Below, piece by piece: positions 1 to 6,336 of a DNA stretch of 25,706 nt. Source of the stretch: Parvibacillus sp035426385 (GTDB lineage: Bacteria > Bacteroidota > Bacteroidia > Chitinophagales > Saprospiraceae); the NCBI GenBank assembly GCA_035426385.1, contig DAOLZQ010000043.1:1-25706 (forward strand), in the 5' to 3' direction. Position numbers and translations under genes: made by a program. Numbering within the stretch: position 1 is the first letter of the stretch; each line of letters begins with the position of its first letter. The notes under the pieces were generated by a model. It was given only the letters and a program-made list of their open reading frames with translations, was not told where the DNA came from and ran no database searches.

Positions 1-111
1 TTGATTTATATCAAATCCGACTACCTGATATTTCTTAGCAAACTCCACCGCAAGTGGTAGTCCGACATATCCAAGCCCGATGATGGCGATTTTTATATTT
101 TTATTTTGCAT
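1..111 (-). CDS. Nucleotide-sugar dehydrogenase (WbpA/TviB-like), N-terminal fragment
   Basis: The reverse strand opens with ATG at 109-111 and reads 37 codons to the window edge without a stop, so only the N-terminus is present. The protein starts MQNKNIKIAIIGLGYVGLPL, a Rossmann NAD-binding motif (GLGYVGLPLA) followed by FDIN, where the acidic residue closing the second strand binds the NAD ribose. GLGYVGLPLA is typical of UDP-N-acetylglucosamine/UDP-N-acetylmannosamine C6-dehydrogenases (WbpA, WecC, TviB) rather than UDP-glucose dehydrogenase, which usually has GTGYVGLVTG as in the ugd gene of this window. It is co-directional with rfbB and ugd and probably supplies a UDP-aminouronic acid to the same polysaccharide. 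The exact substrate cannot be decided from 37 residues. Confidence 0.85.
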   Translation of the reverse strand, partial: MQNKNIKIAIIGLGYVGLPLAVEFAKKYQVVGFDINQ

Positions 112-292
112 TTGGTTGGAATATTTAGAAGGGGAGATGGTTAGATTAGAAAGGTCTTTTTTGCAGATGTCCCCCTCCAGAAGTGGACACGCGTTTGTTG
201 TTTAAAATATCTTAATTAAGTATAAAACCCGCTTTGAATAAAAAATATTGAATAATCTTGGTTTGGTCGCTTTACGAAGGTTGTTTGTGTTG

Positions 293-316
293 ATGTCCCC
301 CTTTGGAGGGGGACAT
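293..316. repeat. 10-bp perfect hairpin (ATGTCCCCCT stem)
   Basis: ATGTCCCCCT at 293-302 and AGGGGGACAT at 307-316 are exact reverse complements around a TTGG loop. A degenerate relative (TGTCCCCCTCC...TGGACA) lies at about 168-192. The 112-451 stretch between the partial dehydrogenase and rfbB otherwise holds no gene: it has this hairpin, a 28-bp repeat at 323-350, and two 14-bp tandem copies of AAAGACCAAAGACT at 426-453 that run into the rfbB stop codon. No T-run follows the hairpin on the minus strand, so it is more likely a dispersed palindromic repeat than a terminator. Confidence 0.7.
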
Positions 317-322
317 GGGGAA

Positions 323-350
323 CCGCTTGATAATTCACGATACTAAAAGT
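323..350. repeat. 28-bp direct repeat, copy A
   Basis: The 28 bases beginning CCGCTTGATAATTCACGATA are found again, identically, at 1850-1877. The two copies flank rfbB. Similarity continues a little beyond the exact match (ATTTTTTAA-like sequence on the right). The right-hand copy directly abuts a 100-N gap, so the repeat family probably helped break the assembly. Confidence 0.85.
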
Positions 351-451
351 CATTTTTTAAATAAATATCTGGTGATTAAATAATTAGAGCTAAATTAATA
401 CTTTTCTCTCTACTTAATCAATCCTAAAGACCAAAGACTAAAGACCAAAGA

Positions 452-1504
452 CTATTCCCCATACATTTCCTCATAATACTTCAAGTACTCACCACTGGTC
501 ACGTGGCTAAGCCATTCGTCATTATTAAGATACCAGTCGATAGTCTGACTGAGGCCCTCCTCGAAGGTGACAGATGGATTCCAACCCAGTTCGCTGCTGA
601 TCTTGGAAGCATCTATGGCATAGCGGCGATCATGCCCCGGCCGGTCGCGGATATGGGTGATTAATTGCGCACTCTCACCCGCCTCACGTCCGAGTTTTTC
701 ATCCATCTGAGCGCAGAGCAACTTAATTAAATCAATATTTTTCCATTCATTAAATCCACCGATATTATATGTGTCGTGCACACGACCCTGATGAAATACG
801 AGGTCAATGGCTGCGGCGTGGTCCTTTACGTACAGCCAGTCGCGCGTATATAATCCATCACCATAGACGGGTAATGATTTTTTATTGATGATGTTATTTA
901 TAAAGAGCGGAATTAGTTTTTCCGGAAAATGAAAAGGCCCGTAATTATTACTGCAATTAGAGATAATCACCGGCAGCCCATATGTATCTCCATACGCTCG
1001 TACGAAGTGATCTGAAGATGCCTTCGATGCACTGTATGGTGAATGCGGATCATACTTGGTTTCCTCCGTAAATAAACCTTCATCGCCCAGTGCACCATAC
1101 ACCTCATCCGTACTGACATGATAGAAGCGTCGGTCGGCCCACTCGCCGTTCCAATGCTCACGTGCCGCCTGCAATAGATTGACCGTGCCCATCACATTGG
1201 TCTCGATAAATACAAATGGATCCTCGATGCTGCGGTCGACATGACTTTCCGCCGCCAGGTGGATGACATCGGTGATCTCATGCTGACCGAATAGCTGCCG
1301 CATCACATTGATATCCCTGATATCCGCCCGCACAAATACATAATTTGGAGCTTGTTCGATGTCCTTTATATTCTCGAGATTACCTGCATAGGTCAGCGCA
1401 TCCAGATTAATTATTTTATACTCCGGATACTTATTCACAAATAGCCGCACCACGTGTGAACCGATGAAGCCGGCACCGCCGGTGATGAGAATGTGTTTTT
1501 TCAT
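452..1504 (-). CDS. rfbB: dTDP-glucose 4,6-dehydratase
   Basis: 350 residues, the normal length for RmlB/RfbB. It converts dTDP-D-glucose to dTDP-4-keto-6-deoxy-D-glucose in the cytoplasm, the branch point to dTDP-L-rhamnose and other deoxysugars. An extended short-chain dehydrogenase/reductase fold is visible: GGAGFIG NAD-binding motif at residues 9-15, HVSTDEVYG at 129-137 with the catalytic D133-E134 pair typical of 4,6-dehydratases, and YSASK at 157-161 with catalytic Tyr157 and Lys161. SNCSNNYGPFHFPEKLIP and TRDWLYVKDH are hallmark sugar-nucleotide-binding segments. It lies downstream of ugd on the same strand. No rfbA, C or D is within the window; if present they would be beyond the left edge or elsewhere. 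ATG start, full-length N-terminus. Confidence 0.97.
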   Translation of the reverse strand: MKKHILITGGAGFIGSHVVRLFVNKYPEYKIINLDALTYAGNLENIKDIEQAPNYVFVRADIRDINVMRQLFGQHEITDVIHLAAESHVDRSIEDPFVFIETNVMGTVNLLQAAREHWNGEWADRRFYHVSTDEVYGALGDEGLFTEETKYDPHSPYSASKASSDHFVRAYGDTYGLPVIISNCSNNYGPFHFPEKLIPLFINNIINKKSLPVYGDGLYTRDWLYVKDHAAAIDLVFHQGRVHDTYNIGGFNEWKNIDLIKLLCAQMDEKLGREAGESAQLITHIRDRPGHDRRYAIDASKISSELGWNPSVTFEEGLSQTIDWYLNNDEWLSHVTSGEYLKYYEEMYGE

Positions 1505-1747
1505 GAGTTAGTCTTTGGGGCGCTGCGCTGTTAGTCTTTAGTCTTTAGCTCGCTTTTTGGATTGAATTTTGTTGTTAAATATTTAGACATTTATAATCTG
1601 CTTATAGCTTACAACTTATTTCTTATTGCCTATTGCTTATTGCTCTCTTCTCTTTGGCGCGCTTCACTATAGTCTTTACAGGTGACAGGTAGTAAGGGAA
1701 TTATTATAGGGACATGTGAAATGCAAAAAGGACCTATAAGAAATTAG
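1505..1747. repeat. Degenerate dispersed repeat family, intergenic
   Basis: This gene-free stretch carries repeated AGTCTTTAG/AGTCTTTGG words and a segment reading TTGAATTTTG...ATATTTAGACATTT at about 1562-1590. That segment resembles TTGAATTGAAG...ATATTTAGACATTT in the tandem repeat at 16216-16607. The TTGGCGCGC and AGGTGACAGG words near 1655-1690 also recall GCGCGTTGGC and CCTGTCAC in that repeat. It therefore appears to be a decayed relative of the same family, about 15 kb away. No gene is seen. Confidence 0.5.
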
Positions 1748-1847
1748 NNNNNNNNNNNNNNNNNNNNNNNNNNNNNNNNNNNNNNNNNNNNNNNNNNNNN
1801 NNNNNNNNNNNNNNNNNNNNNNNNNNNNNNNNNNNNNNNNNNNNNNN
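1748..1847. other. Assembly gap (100 N)
   Basis: Exactly 100 unknown bases, the conventional placeholder for a scaffold gap of unknown size. The right edge joins a second copy of the 28-bp repeat and then a truncated gene, so sequence may be missing or mis-joined here. Confidence 0.99.
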
Positions 1848-1849
1848 AG

Positions 1850-1877
1850 CCGCTTGATAATTCACGATACTAAAAGT
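1850..1877. repeat. 28-bp direct repeat, copy B
   Basis: Exact copy of 323-350, two bases inside the right end of the 1748-1847 gap. It is followed within 10 bases by the broken end of the four-helix-bundle fragment at 1885-2016, so this repeat or whatever lies in the gap may have truncated that gene. Confidence 0.85.
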
Positions 1878-1884
1878 TATTTTT

Positions 1885-2016
1885 TTAATTAAAAAACACT
1901 ATAATTCCGTATTTTTCTGAACCTGGAAACGTTGAAGTTAATCTGTAAATTTTTTCTACCAAATCCATAGATTTTTTCCAAATATTTAAATCCTTATGTG
2001 TTGAAATTTTCTCCAT
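1885..2016 (-). pseudogene. Truncated four-helix-bundle (23S rRNA-intervening-sequence/S23 family) protein
   Basis: Read on the minus strand from ATG at 2014-2016, 43 codons give a protein starting MEKISTHKDLNIWKKSMDLV and continuing EKIYRLTSTFPGSEKYG before the stop. This is the typical first third of four-helix-bundle proteins of the S23/IVP family: (F/H)xDLxxW(K/Q)xxxDLVxxIYxxTxxFPxxExYG, usually followed by L(T/S)xQIRRAxxSIPSNIAEG. Here the expected continuation is replaced by IIVFFN and TAA. The break coincides with the 28-bp repeat and the scaffold gap. It could be a real pseudogene or a gene cut by a misassembly. An intact family member lies at 3646-4005, on the other side of ugd. Confidence 0.7.
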
Positions 2017-2083
2017 GATTTAGTCTTTACCTTGTAATCCTATATCTTGTCACTTTGTAACAAGTCACTTGGCAACAGCCAAA

Positions 2084-3385
2084 TTACGGCCTCCCTATAC
2101 TATCCACCTCAAATCCAAATTGCCGCAACGTCAGCGGATCATAAATATTTCTACCATCGAGGATGAGTTTATCTTTCAGTTTAGACAACATAAATGATAG
2201 ATCCGGCGAGCGAAATTCATTCCATTCGGTGGCAATGAGCAGCGCATCGGCGCCCTCGAGTACATCATACTGGTCACGTCCCAGATAGATCTTTTCACCA
2301 TATAGGCTTCGTACATTTTCCATTGCTTCAGGATCAAAAGCGCGCACCTTAGCGCCTGCTGCGAGCAACTTATCAATGGTATATAAGGCAGGCGCCTCCC
2401 GGATATCATCTGTATTGGGCTTGAAGGCGAGACCCCAGATTGCGATTGTCTTGCCGGTTAGATCGCCGTACTTTTCTATTAGTTTGTCGTACAGACGGGT
2501 ACGTTGATTTTCATTAACCCGAATCACAGAATCCAGGATTTTAAAATCATACTTATTCTGTAAGGCTATATTCTGCAGCGCTTTGACGTCCTTCGGAAAG
2601 CAAGAACCGCCATAGCCGATACCCGGAAAGAGAAACCGCTTGCCAATGCGAGTATCTGAACCCATGCCCAGTCGTACCATATCGACATTGGCATCGACCT
2701 GCTCACACAGATTGGCTATTTCATTCATAAATGTTATGCGCGTAGCCAAGTATGAATTAGCAGCGTATTTGGTCAACTCTGCTGAGCGCTCATCCATATA
2801 ATAGATGGGATTGCCCTGCATCACAAAGGGCTCATATAAAGTATGCAAGAGCTCACGCGCGCGATCAGATGACGTACCAATAATTACTCGATCGGGCTTC
2901 ATAAAATCATCCACTGCAACGCCCTCACGGAGGAACTCCGGATTACTTACCACATCAAATAGATCCAATGATAATTTCTTTGCTAAGTGTGCTGTGACCA
3001 GTTCGCTGGTTCCCACGGGTACCGTGCTCTTATCCACGATGACCTTATAGTCGGTGATCAGATCACTGAGCTGATCGGCTACTGACAGTATATAAGAAAG
3101 GTCAGCCGAGCCATCTTCTCCCTCAGGTGTAGGTAAAGCCAGGAATATAACCTCACTCTTCGCTACCGCTTCCTCGACACTAGTGGTAAATTCAAGTCTT
3201 TTATTTGCTATGTTACGATGAAATATCACCTCCAGTCCCGGCTCGAAAATGGTTATTTTTCCGGCTTGCAGACTCTTTACTTTCTCTGCATTATTATCTA
3301 CACAGATGACCTGATTGCCCGTCTCGGCAAAGCACGTGCCGGTAACTAATCCTACATATCCTGTACCGATTACACTTATCTTCAA
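2084..3385 (-). CDS. ugd: UDP-glucose 6-dehydrogenase
   Basis: 433 residues, the usual length for the bacterial UDP-glucose dehydrogenase family. It oxidises UDP-glucose twice with NAD+ to UDP-glucuronate, a precursor of acidic exopolysaccharide. The N-terminal Rossmann motif GTGYVG (residues 7-12) is followed by VDNN, the NAD-binding acidic end of strand 2. LPTPEGEDGSADLSY (84-98) is the conserved cofactor-contact region. KSTVPVGTS (119-127) and NPEFLREG (148-155) are substrate-binding motifs. GYGGSCFPKD (258-267) carries the catalytic thiol Cys262. Start ATG at 3383-3385. It is co-directional with rfbB but separated by a repetitive, gap-containing intergenic region, and lies downstream of the UpxY-like antiterminator. 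Confidence 0.97.
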   Translation of the reverse strand: MKISVIGTGYVGLVTGTCFAETGNQVICVDNNAEKVKSLQAGKITIFEPGLEVIFHRNIANKRLEFTTSVEEAVAKSEVIFLALPTPEGEDGSADLSYILSVADQLSDLITDYKVIVDKSTVPVGTSELVTAHLAKKLSLDLFDVVSNPEFLREGVAVDDFMKPDRVIIGTSSDRARELLHTLYEPFVMQGNPIYYMDERSAELTKYAANSYLATRITFMNEIANLCEQVDANVDMVRLGMGSDTRIGKRFLFPGIGYGGSCFPKDVKALQNIALQNKYDFKILDSVIRVNENQRTRLYDKLIEKYGDLTGKTIAIWGLAFKPNTDDIREAPALYTIDKLLAAGAKVRAFDPEAMENVRSLYGEKIYLGRDQYDVLEGADALLIATEWNEFRSPDLSFMLSKLKDKLILDGRNIYDPLTLRQFGFEVDSIGRP

Positions 3386-3645
3386 TTTAATGCTAAATTA
3401 TTAATGGTGAATTATTAATGCTAAATTATGAGTGGTGAATTATTAATGATAATTACTAATGCTAAATTATTAATGCTAAATTATTAATGNNNNNNNNNNN
3501 NNNNNNNNNNNNNNNNNNNNNNNNNNNNNNNNNNNNNNNNNNNNNNNNNNNNNNNNNNNNNNNNNNNNNNNNNNNNNNNNNNNNNNNNNGTGAATTATTA
3601 ATGATAATTACTAATGCTAAATTATTAATGCTAAATTATTAATGG
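3386..3645. repeat. AT-rich tandem repeat array with an assembly gap (left array)
   Basis: The sequence is built from variants of ATTAATGGTGAATT and ATTAATGCTAAATT, with a period of roughly 12-16 bases. A 100-N gap occupies 3490-3589. The 55 bases on its left (3435-3489) are identical to the 55 bases on its right (3590-3644), so the two contig ends overlap perfectly and the N run may not stand for missing sequence. The word TGGTGAAT runs on the plus strand here, whereas the array at 4057-4254 has the complementary ATTCACCA. Confidence 0.8.
3490..3589. other. Assembly gap (100 N) with identical 55-bp flanks
   Basis: Exactly 100 N. The flanks 3435-3489 and 3590-3644 match base for base over 55 positions, which fits contigs ending at a shared graph k-mer. 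True copy number of the local repeat is unknown. Confidence 0.99.
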
Positions 3646-4005
3646 TTATTTTAGTGACGCTTTGCTAGAAAGAATAATACGAGTCAATATTTTAAGAATT
3701 TCTATTCCTTCATTTTTAAGTTCAATAGCTTGGTTTTGAGATATGAATGCAGTTCCTTCCATTAATTCAAGCCAGTATAGGGTTTCATTGCATTCTTTTT
3801 GAGCAATGGATAATTTGTGAATAAAATCTCTCTTACTTTCTGCATGCTCTGCCTCCCTGAACAATGCTCCAATTGAGGTACCAGAACGAGTCAATTGATT
3901 GGTCAATATAAACTCTTTCTGAGTAGTCTGGATTTCGTTACAGAGCTGTATAATTCTAATAGCAAAAGAAAAGCTCTTGGTCTTTAACGGATTGGGCGTT
4001 TCCAT
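3646..4005 (-). CDS. Four-helix-bundle protein (23S rRNA-intervening-sequence/S23 family)
   Basis: 119 residues, the normal family length, predicted entirely alpha-helical. The central LTRSGTSIGALFREAEHAES (residues 39-58) is the signature that links helices 2 and 3, a variant of QLRRAAxSIxSNIAEG, and FIHKLSIAQKECNETLYWLE matches the family's helix 3 pattern (F...L.IA..S..E...WLE). Family members occur in 23S rRNA intervening sequences and as free-standing genes, and are structurally related to the Avd accessory protein of diversity-generating retroelements; their cellular role is not established. It sits between AT-rich repeat arrays whose shared word is in opposite orientation on the two sides. 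It is on the same strand as the polysaccharide genes. ATG start at 4003-4005. Confidence 0.85.
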   Translation of the reverse strand: METPNPLKTKSFSFAIRIIQLCNEIQTTQKEFILTNQLTRSGTSIGALFREAEHAESKRDFIHKLSIAQKECNETLYWLELMEGTAFISQNQAIELKNEGIEILKILTRIILSSKASLK

Positions 4006-4056
4006 AAAAAATATTAGTTCTGGTGAATTATTAAAGTCTTATTACAATGCATAATT

Positions 4057-4254
4057 AATCATTTTTAATTAATAATTAATCATCCACCATTATTAATTCA
4101 TTCACCATTTATAATTGATCATTCACAATTAATAATTGATCATTCACCATTTATAATTGATCATTCACCATTTATAATTGATCATTCACCATTTATAATT
4201 AATCATTTACCATTACTAATTCATTCACCATTTATAATTAATCATTTACAATTC
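4057..4254. repeat. AT-rich tandem repeat array (right array), ~21-bp unit
   Basis: The core consists of consecutive 21-base units CATTCACCATTTATAATTGAT (three nearly exact copies between about 4140 and 4202), flanked by decayed variants such as CATTTACCATTACTAATT. The plus strand carries ATTCACCA, the complement of the TGGTGAAT word in the left array. No open reading frame of note is present. The remaining bases to 4330 hold nothing I recognise. Confidence 0.8.
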
Positions 4255-4330
4255 CACACACGGCTTCGCCCTCAATAGGTCGCACCTTATTGTCACCTAA
4301 AAAACCCACATGTGATTAAAAATCAGTAAC

Positions 4331-4867
4331 TTACGCCACTAACTTTTTATCGGTAGTCATTACAGTTACCGTCTTTCGTTCGACTTCTATGAGCAGTGCG
4401 AAAGGCATTGATTCCATACTTACCACCAATTTTTCTTTAGAATGTATTGAAGTAATTCGACCCCTAAGACCGAACAATGTTCCTTGATTGATGTACACTT
4501 CCAGACCTACGTCAAGGTGCTCCTCAGTCATACTGACCTCCAAGTCACTACCCTCGATACGACGCAATATATTGATCTCATCTTCTTTGACGGGCATTAT
4601 CTCACTACCTATCTTCACCAGTCCATGTACATATGGAGTTTCAATCACCTGGATATAATCCATCCGGCTCATCCGGACGAAGATAAAACAAGATAATAAG
4701 GGTACCTGGTAGTGCTTCACCTTGCGGGAGTATTGTCTTGAATAGGCCCTTAGTGGCAGGTAAACCTCTAGCGATTTCTGCTCCAGCAATCTTTTCGCCA
4801 ACTTCTCCGCTCTGAACTTGGTTCGGACCGCGTACCATTGCCTTGAATCACTTAATTCTCTTCCCAT
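4331..4867 (-). CDS. UpxY/RfaH-like transcription antitermination factor (NusG family)
   Basis: 178 residues with a NusG N-terminal domain (about 10-105: RQWYAVRTKFRAEKLAKRLL, then VYLPL and VPLLSCFIFVRMS, the classic 'P..PGY.FV.' position) and a C-terminal KOW-like domain (about 120-165: VYINQGTLFGLRGRI). Specialised NusG paralogues of this kind (UpxY in Bacteroides capsules, RfaH, LoaP) bind the elongation complex and suppress termination in long polysaccharide operons. Its position at the promoter-proximal end of a sugar-nucleotide locus fits that role. Its ATG overlaps the stop of the upstream regulator as TAATG (4865-4869), which implies translational coupling. The target operon is probably its own, to the left. 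No ops-like recruitment element was recognised. Confidence 0.9.
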   Translation of the reverse strand: MGRELSDSRQWYAVRTKFRAEKLAKRLLEQKSLEVYLPLRAYSRQYSRKVKHYQVPLLSCFIFVRMSRMDYIQVIETPYVHGLVKIGSEIMPVKEDEINILRRIEGSDLEVSMTEEHLDVGLEVYINQGTLFGLRGRITSIHSKEKLVVSMESMPFALLIEVERKTVTVMTTDKKLVA

Positions 4868-5409
4868 TATATGTCGCCATTTTCAGACCAAAGTAACAGC
4901 CGCTCCTGAGCGTCTGTGCTAGCGCTAAATTCATTATATTCCTCCATGTCAAATATACTATAGCTGATCTTCTTGTCAATGACTTTTTCCGCCTTGGCAC
5001 AGAGGGTTGACAGATATTCACGATCAGGATCACCTACTATGATGAGGGTGATAATCTTATCATCCAGCCCCCGGGCAAATCGGCCGGTGAGGTACAACCG
5101 CTTGACATTGCCCAATCCGGCGATCACATTCTCAATAATGCGATCGATGCCCGTATGCTTCAGCACAATATTGTGGATGTCATTGAAGAGCGGATGGGAT
5201 CTATTGGCAGTGAAAATCTTTTTATTACCTACATTCTCAAAGGTTAGCAACCCGGCACTTTCGAATTTATTGAGCTCGAGCCGAATAGCATTGGTCGATT
5301 CTCCCAATTCGGACTCTAGGCTGCGCAAGTAGGCACGAGAATTGGTGTTGAGGAAAAATTTCAACAACAACTTAATTCTTGTCTTGGAAGAAATTAAAGT
5401 CTCTATCAT
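4867..5409 (-). CDS. Winged-helix transcriptional regulator with degenerate nucleotidyltransferase-like domain
   Basis: 180 residues. Residues 1-75 form a winged helix-turn-helix with ArsR/MarR-like character (IKLLLKFFL, LRSLESELGESTNAIRLEL, FESAGLLTFENVGNKKIFTA). Residues 95-180 resemble a MNT-type minimal nucleotidyltransferase: LYLTGRFARG (106-115) corresponds to the GSxARG motif and KIITLIIVGD (118-127) to the SDIDLLVVGD strand. Both metal-binding Asp residues of that strand are absent and Ser is Arg110, so catalysis is unlikely; a sensing or scaffold role is my inference. It is the first gene of the locus, coupled to the antiterminator by TAATG. A perfect dyad at 5516-5538 lies upstream of its ATG and could be its operator. 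Confidence 0.75.
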   Translation of the reverse strand: MIETLISSKTRIKLLLKFFLNTNSRAYLRSLESELGESTNAIRLELNKFESAGLLTFENVGNKKIFTANRSHPLFNDIHNIVLKHTGIDRIIENVIAGLGNVKRLYLTGRFARGLDDKIITLIIVGDPDREYLSTLCAKAEKVIDKKISYSIFDMEEYNEFSASTDAQERLLLWSENGDI

Positions 5410-5515
5410 ATAGCTAAGTAATGGTACTCCATAGCAATCAAAATATTGTTTGCTTTATAGCTGATTTATCTCTTTTTAATCATATAAATCCGCATATAAA
5501 GCTACATACGCTATA

Positions 5516-5538
5516 ATTGAGTAGCAAAATTACTCAAT
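5516..5538 (-). promoter_or_regulatory. Candidate operator/promoter of the regulator-antiterminator operon
   Basis: ATTGAGTA (5516-5523) and TACTCAAT (5531-5538) form a perfect 8-bp inverted repeat around a 7-base spacer. The minus strand reads TAATTTTG at 5525-5532, a match to the Bacteroidota -7 box TAnnTTTG, inside the dyad. No convincing TTG -33 element was found at the usual distance. No T-run follows on the minus strand, so a terminator for the upstream peptidase gene is less likely. The start codon is 107 bases downstream, leaving a leader of about 100 nt. Confidence 0.45.
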
Positions 5539-5583
5539 CTTTGATTATATTGGGTAGAGAGAAATGACTAAATATAAAAATAG

Positions 5584-6285
5584 TTAGTTACTACTACGAC
5601 CCGTATATCGCAGGATGAGAAAGAGTAACATAGCAAGCGAAGAAAGCGCAGCGGCTACATACGTCATGGCGGCCCATTTCAAAGCATCACGTGCACCCGC
5701 ATGTTCATCACCCGTAGCCATGCCCGAGGCATCCAGCCAGACCAACGCTCTACGACTCGCGTCGAACTCCACTGGTAATGTGATGAGACTAAATAGGGTA
5801 GTGATGAAAAAGGCAATAATGGTCAGCAGCAGTATGGTTTGATTGCCCGTAGCACCCAGTACACCCAGAGCGAGCAGCAATAAAAACTGTTGTGTCTTGG
5901 CAGCAAAACTTACTACCGGGACTATAGCCGACCTAAACCGTAACATCGGATATGCAGTAGCATGCTGCACTGCATGACCACACTCATGTGAAGCTACCGC
6001 GGCAGCAGCAACACTGCGTCCTTCATACACTTCCGGTGATAAGTTGACTGTTTTATCCTGAGGATTGTAATGATCAGTGAGGTGACCGGGCACTGAGGTG
6101 ACCGTGACGTCCATAATGCCATTGTCACGCAACATTTTTTCGGCTACTTCACGACCTGAGAGCCTATTGTGCAAGCCGACCTGGCTGTAATGGGCAAACT
6201 TTGATTTTAAAACGCCATTCAGAATCATACCTATCACTGAAGTTACTGCCCCGATGACCATGTAAATCATATACCCACCACTCAT
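5584..6285 (-). CDS. Membrane-bound neutral zinc metallopeptidase, YugP family
   Basis: 233 residues, matching the YugP/Zn_peptidase_2 family. HECGH at 100-104 supplies two zinc-ligand histidines and the catalytic Glu101; EFDAS at 173-177 is the conserved downstream element with the likely third ligand. Hydrophobic segments are at about 6-26, 118-142, 150-172 and 206-226, so it is an integral inner-membrane protein with the peptidase face on one side. Substrates of the family are unknown. It lies 51 bases downstream of serS on the same strand and could be co-transcribed with it. The ATG at 6283-6285 is chosen; Met6 and Met9 are possible alternatives. Confidence 0.9.
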   Translation of the reverse strand: MSGGYMIYMVIGAVTSVIGMILNGVLKSKFAHYSQVGLHNRLSGREVAEKMLRDNGIMDVTVTSVPGHLTDHYNPQDKTVNLSPEVYEGRSVAAAAVASHECGHAVQHATAYPMLRFRSAIVPVVSFAAKTQQFLLLLALGVLGATGNQTILLLTIIAFFITTLFSLITLPVEFDASRRALVWLDASGMATGDEHAGARDALKWAAMTYVAAALSSLAMLLFLILRYTGRSSN

Positions 6286-6336
6286 TATTCTTAAATTTCA
6301 GTAATAAACCCCTGTCCTTTATAAAAGTTCGCCGAC

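Noticed and set aside
1505..1747. Fragment of a mobile element next to the gap
   Set aside because: No transposase frame or terminal inverted repeats; only short degenerate words shared with another intergenic repeat.
3646..4005. Diversity-generating retroelement (Avd homologue)
   Set aside because: No reverse transcriptase, template/variable repeat pair or target protein is visible; only the four-helix-bundle fold is shared.
4050..4254. Possible CRISPR array because of regular 21-bp repetition
   Set aside because: Units are directly contiguous, with no unique spacers and very AT-rich sequence; no cas genes nearby.
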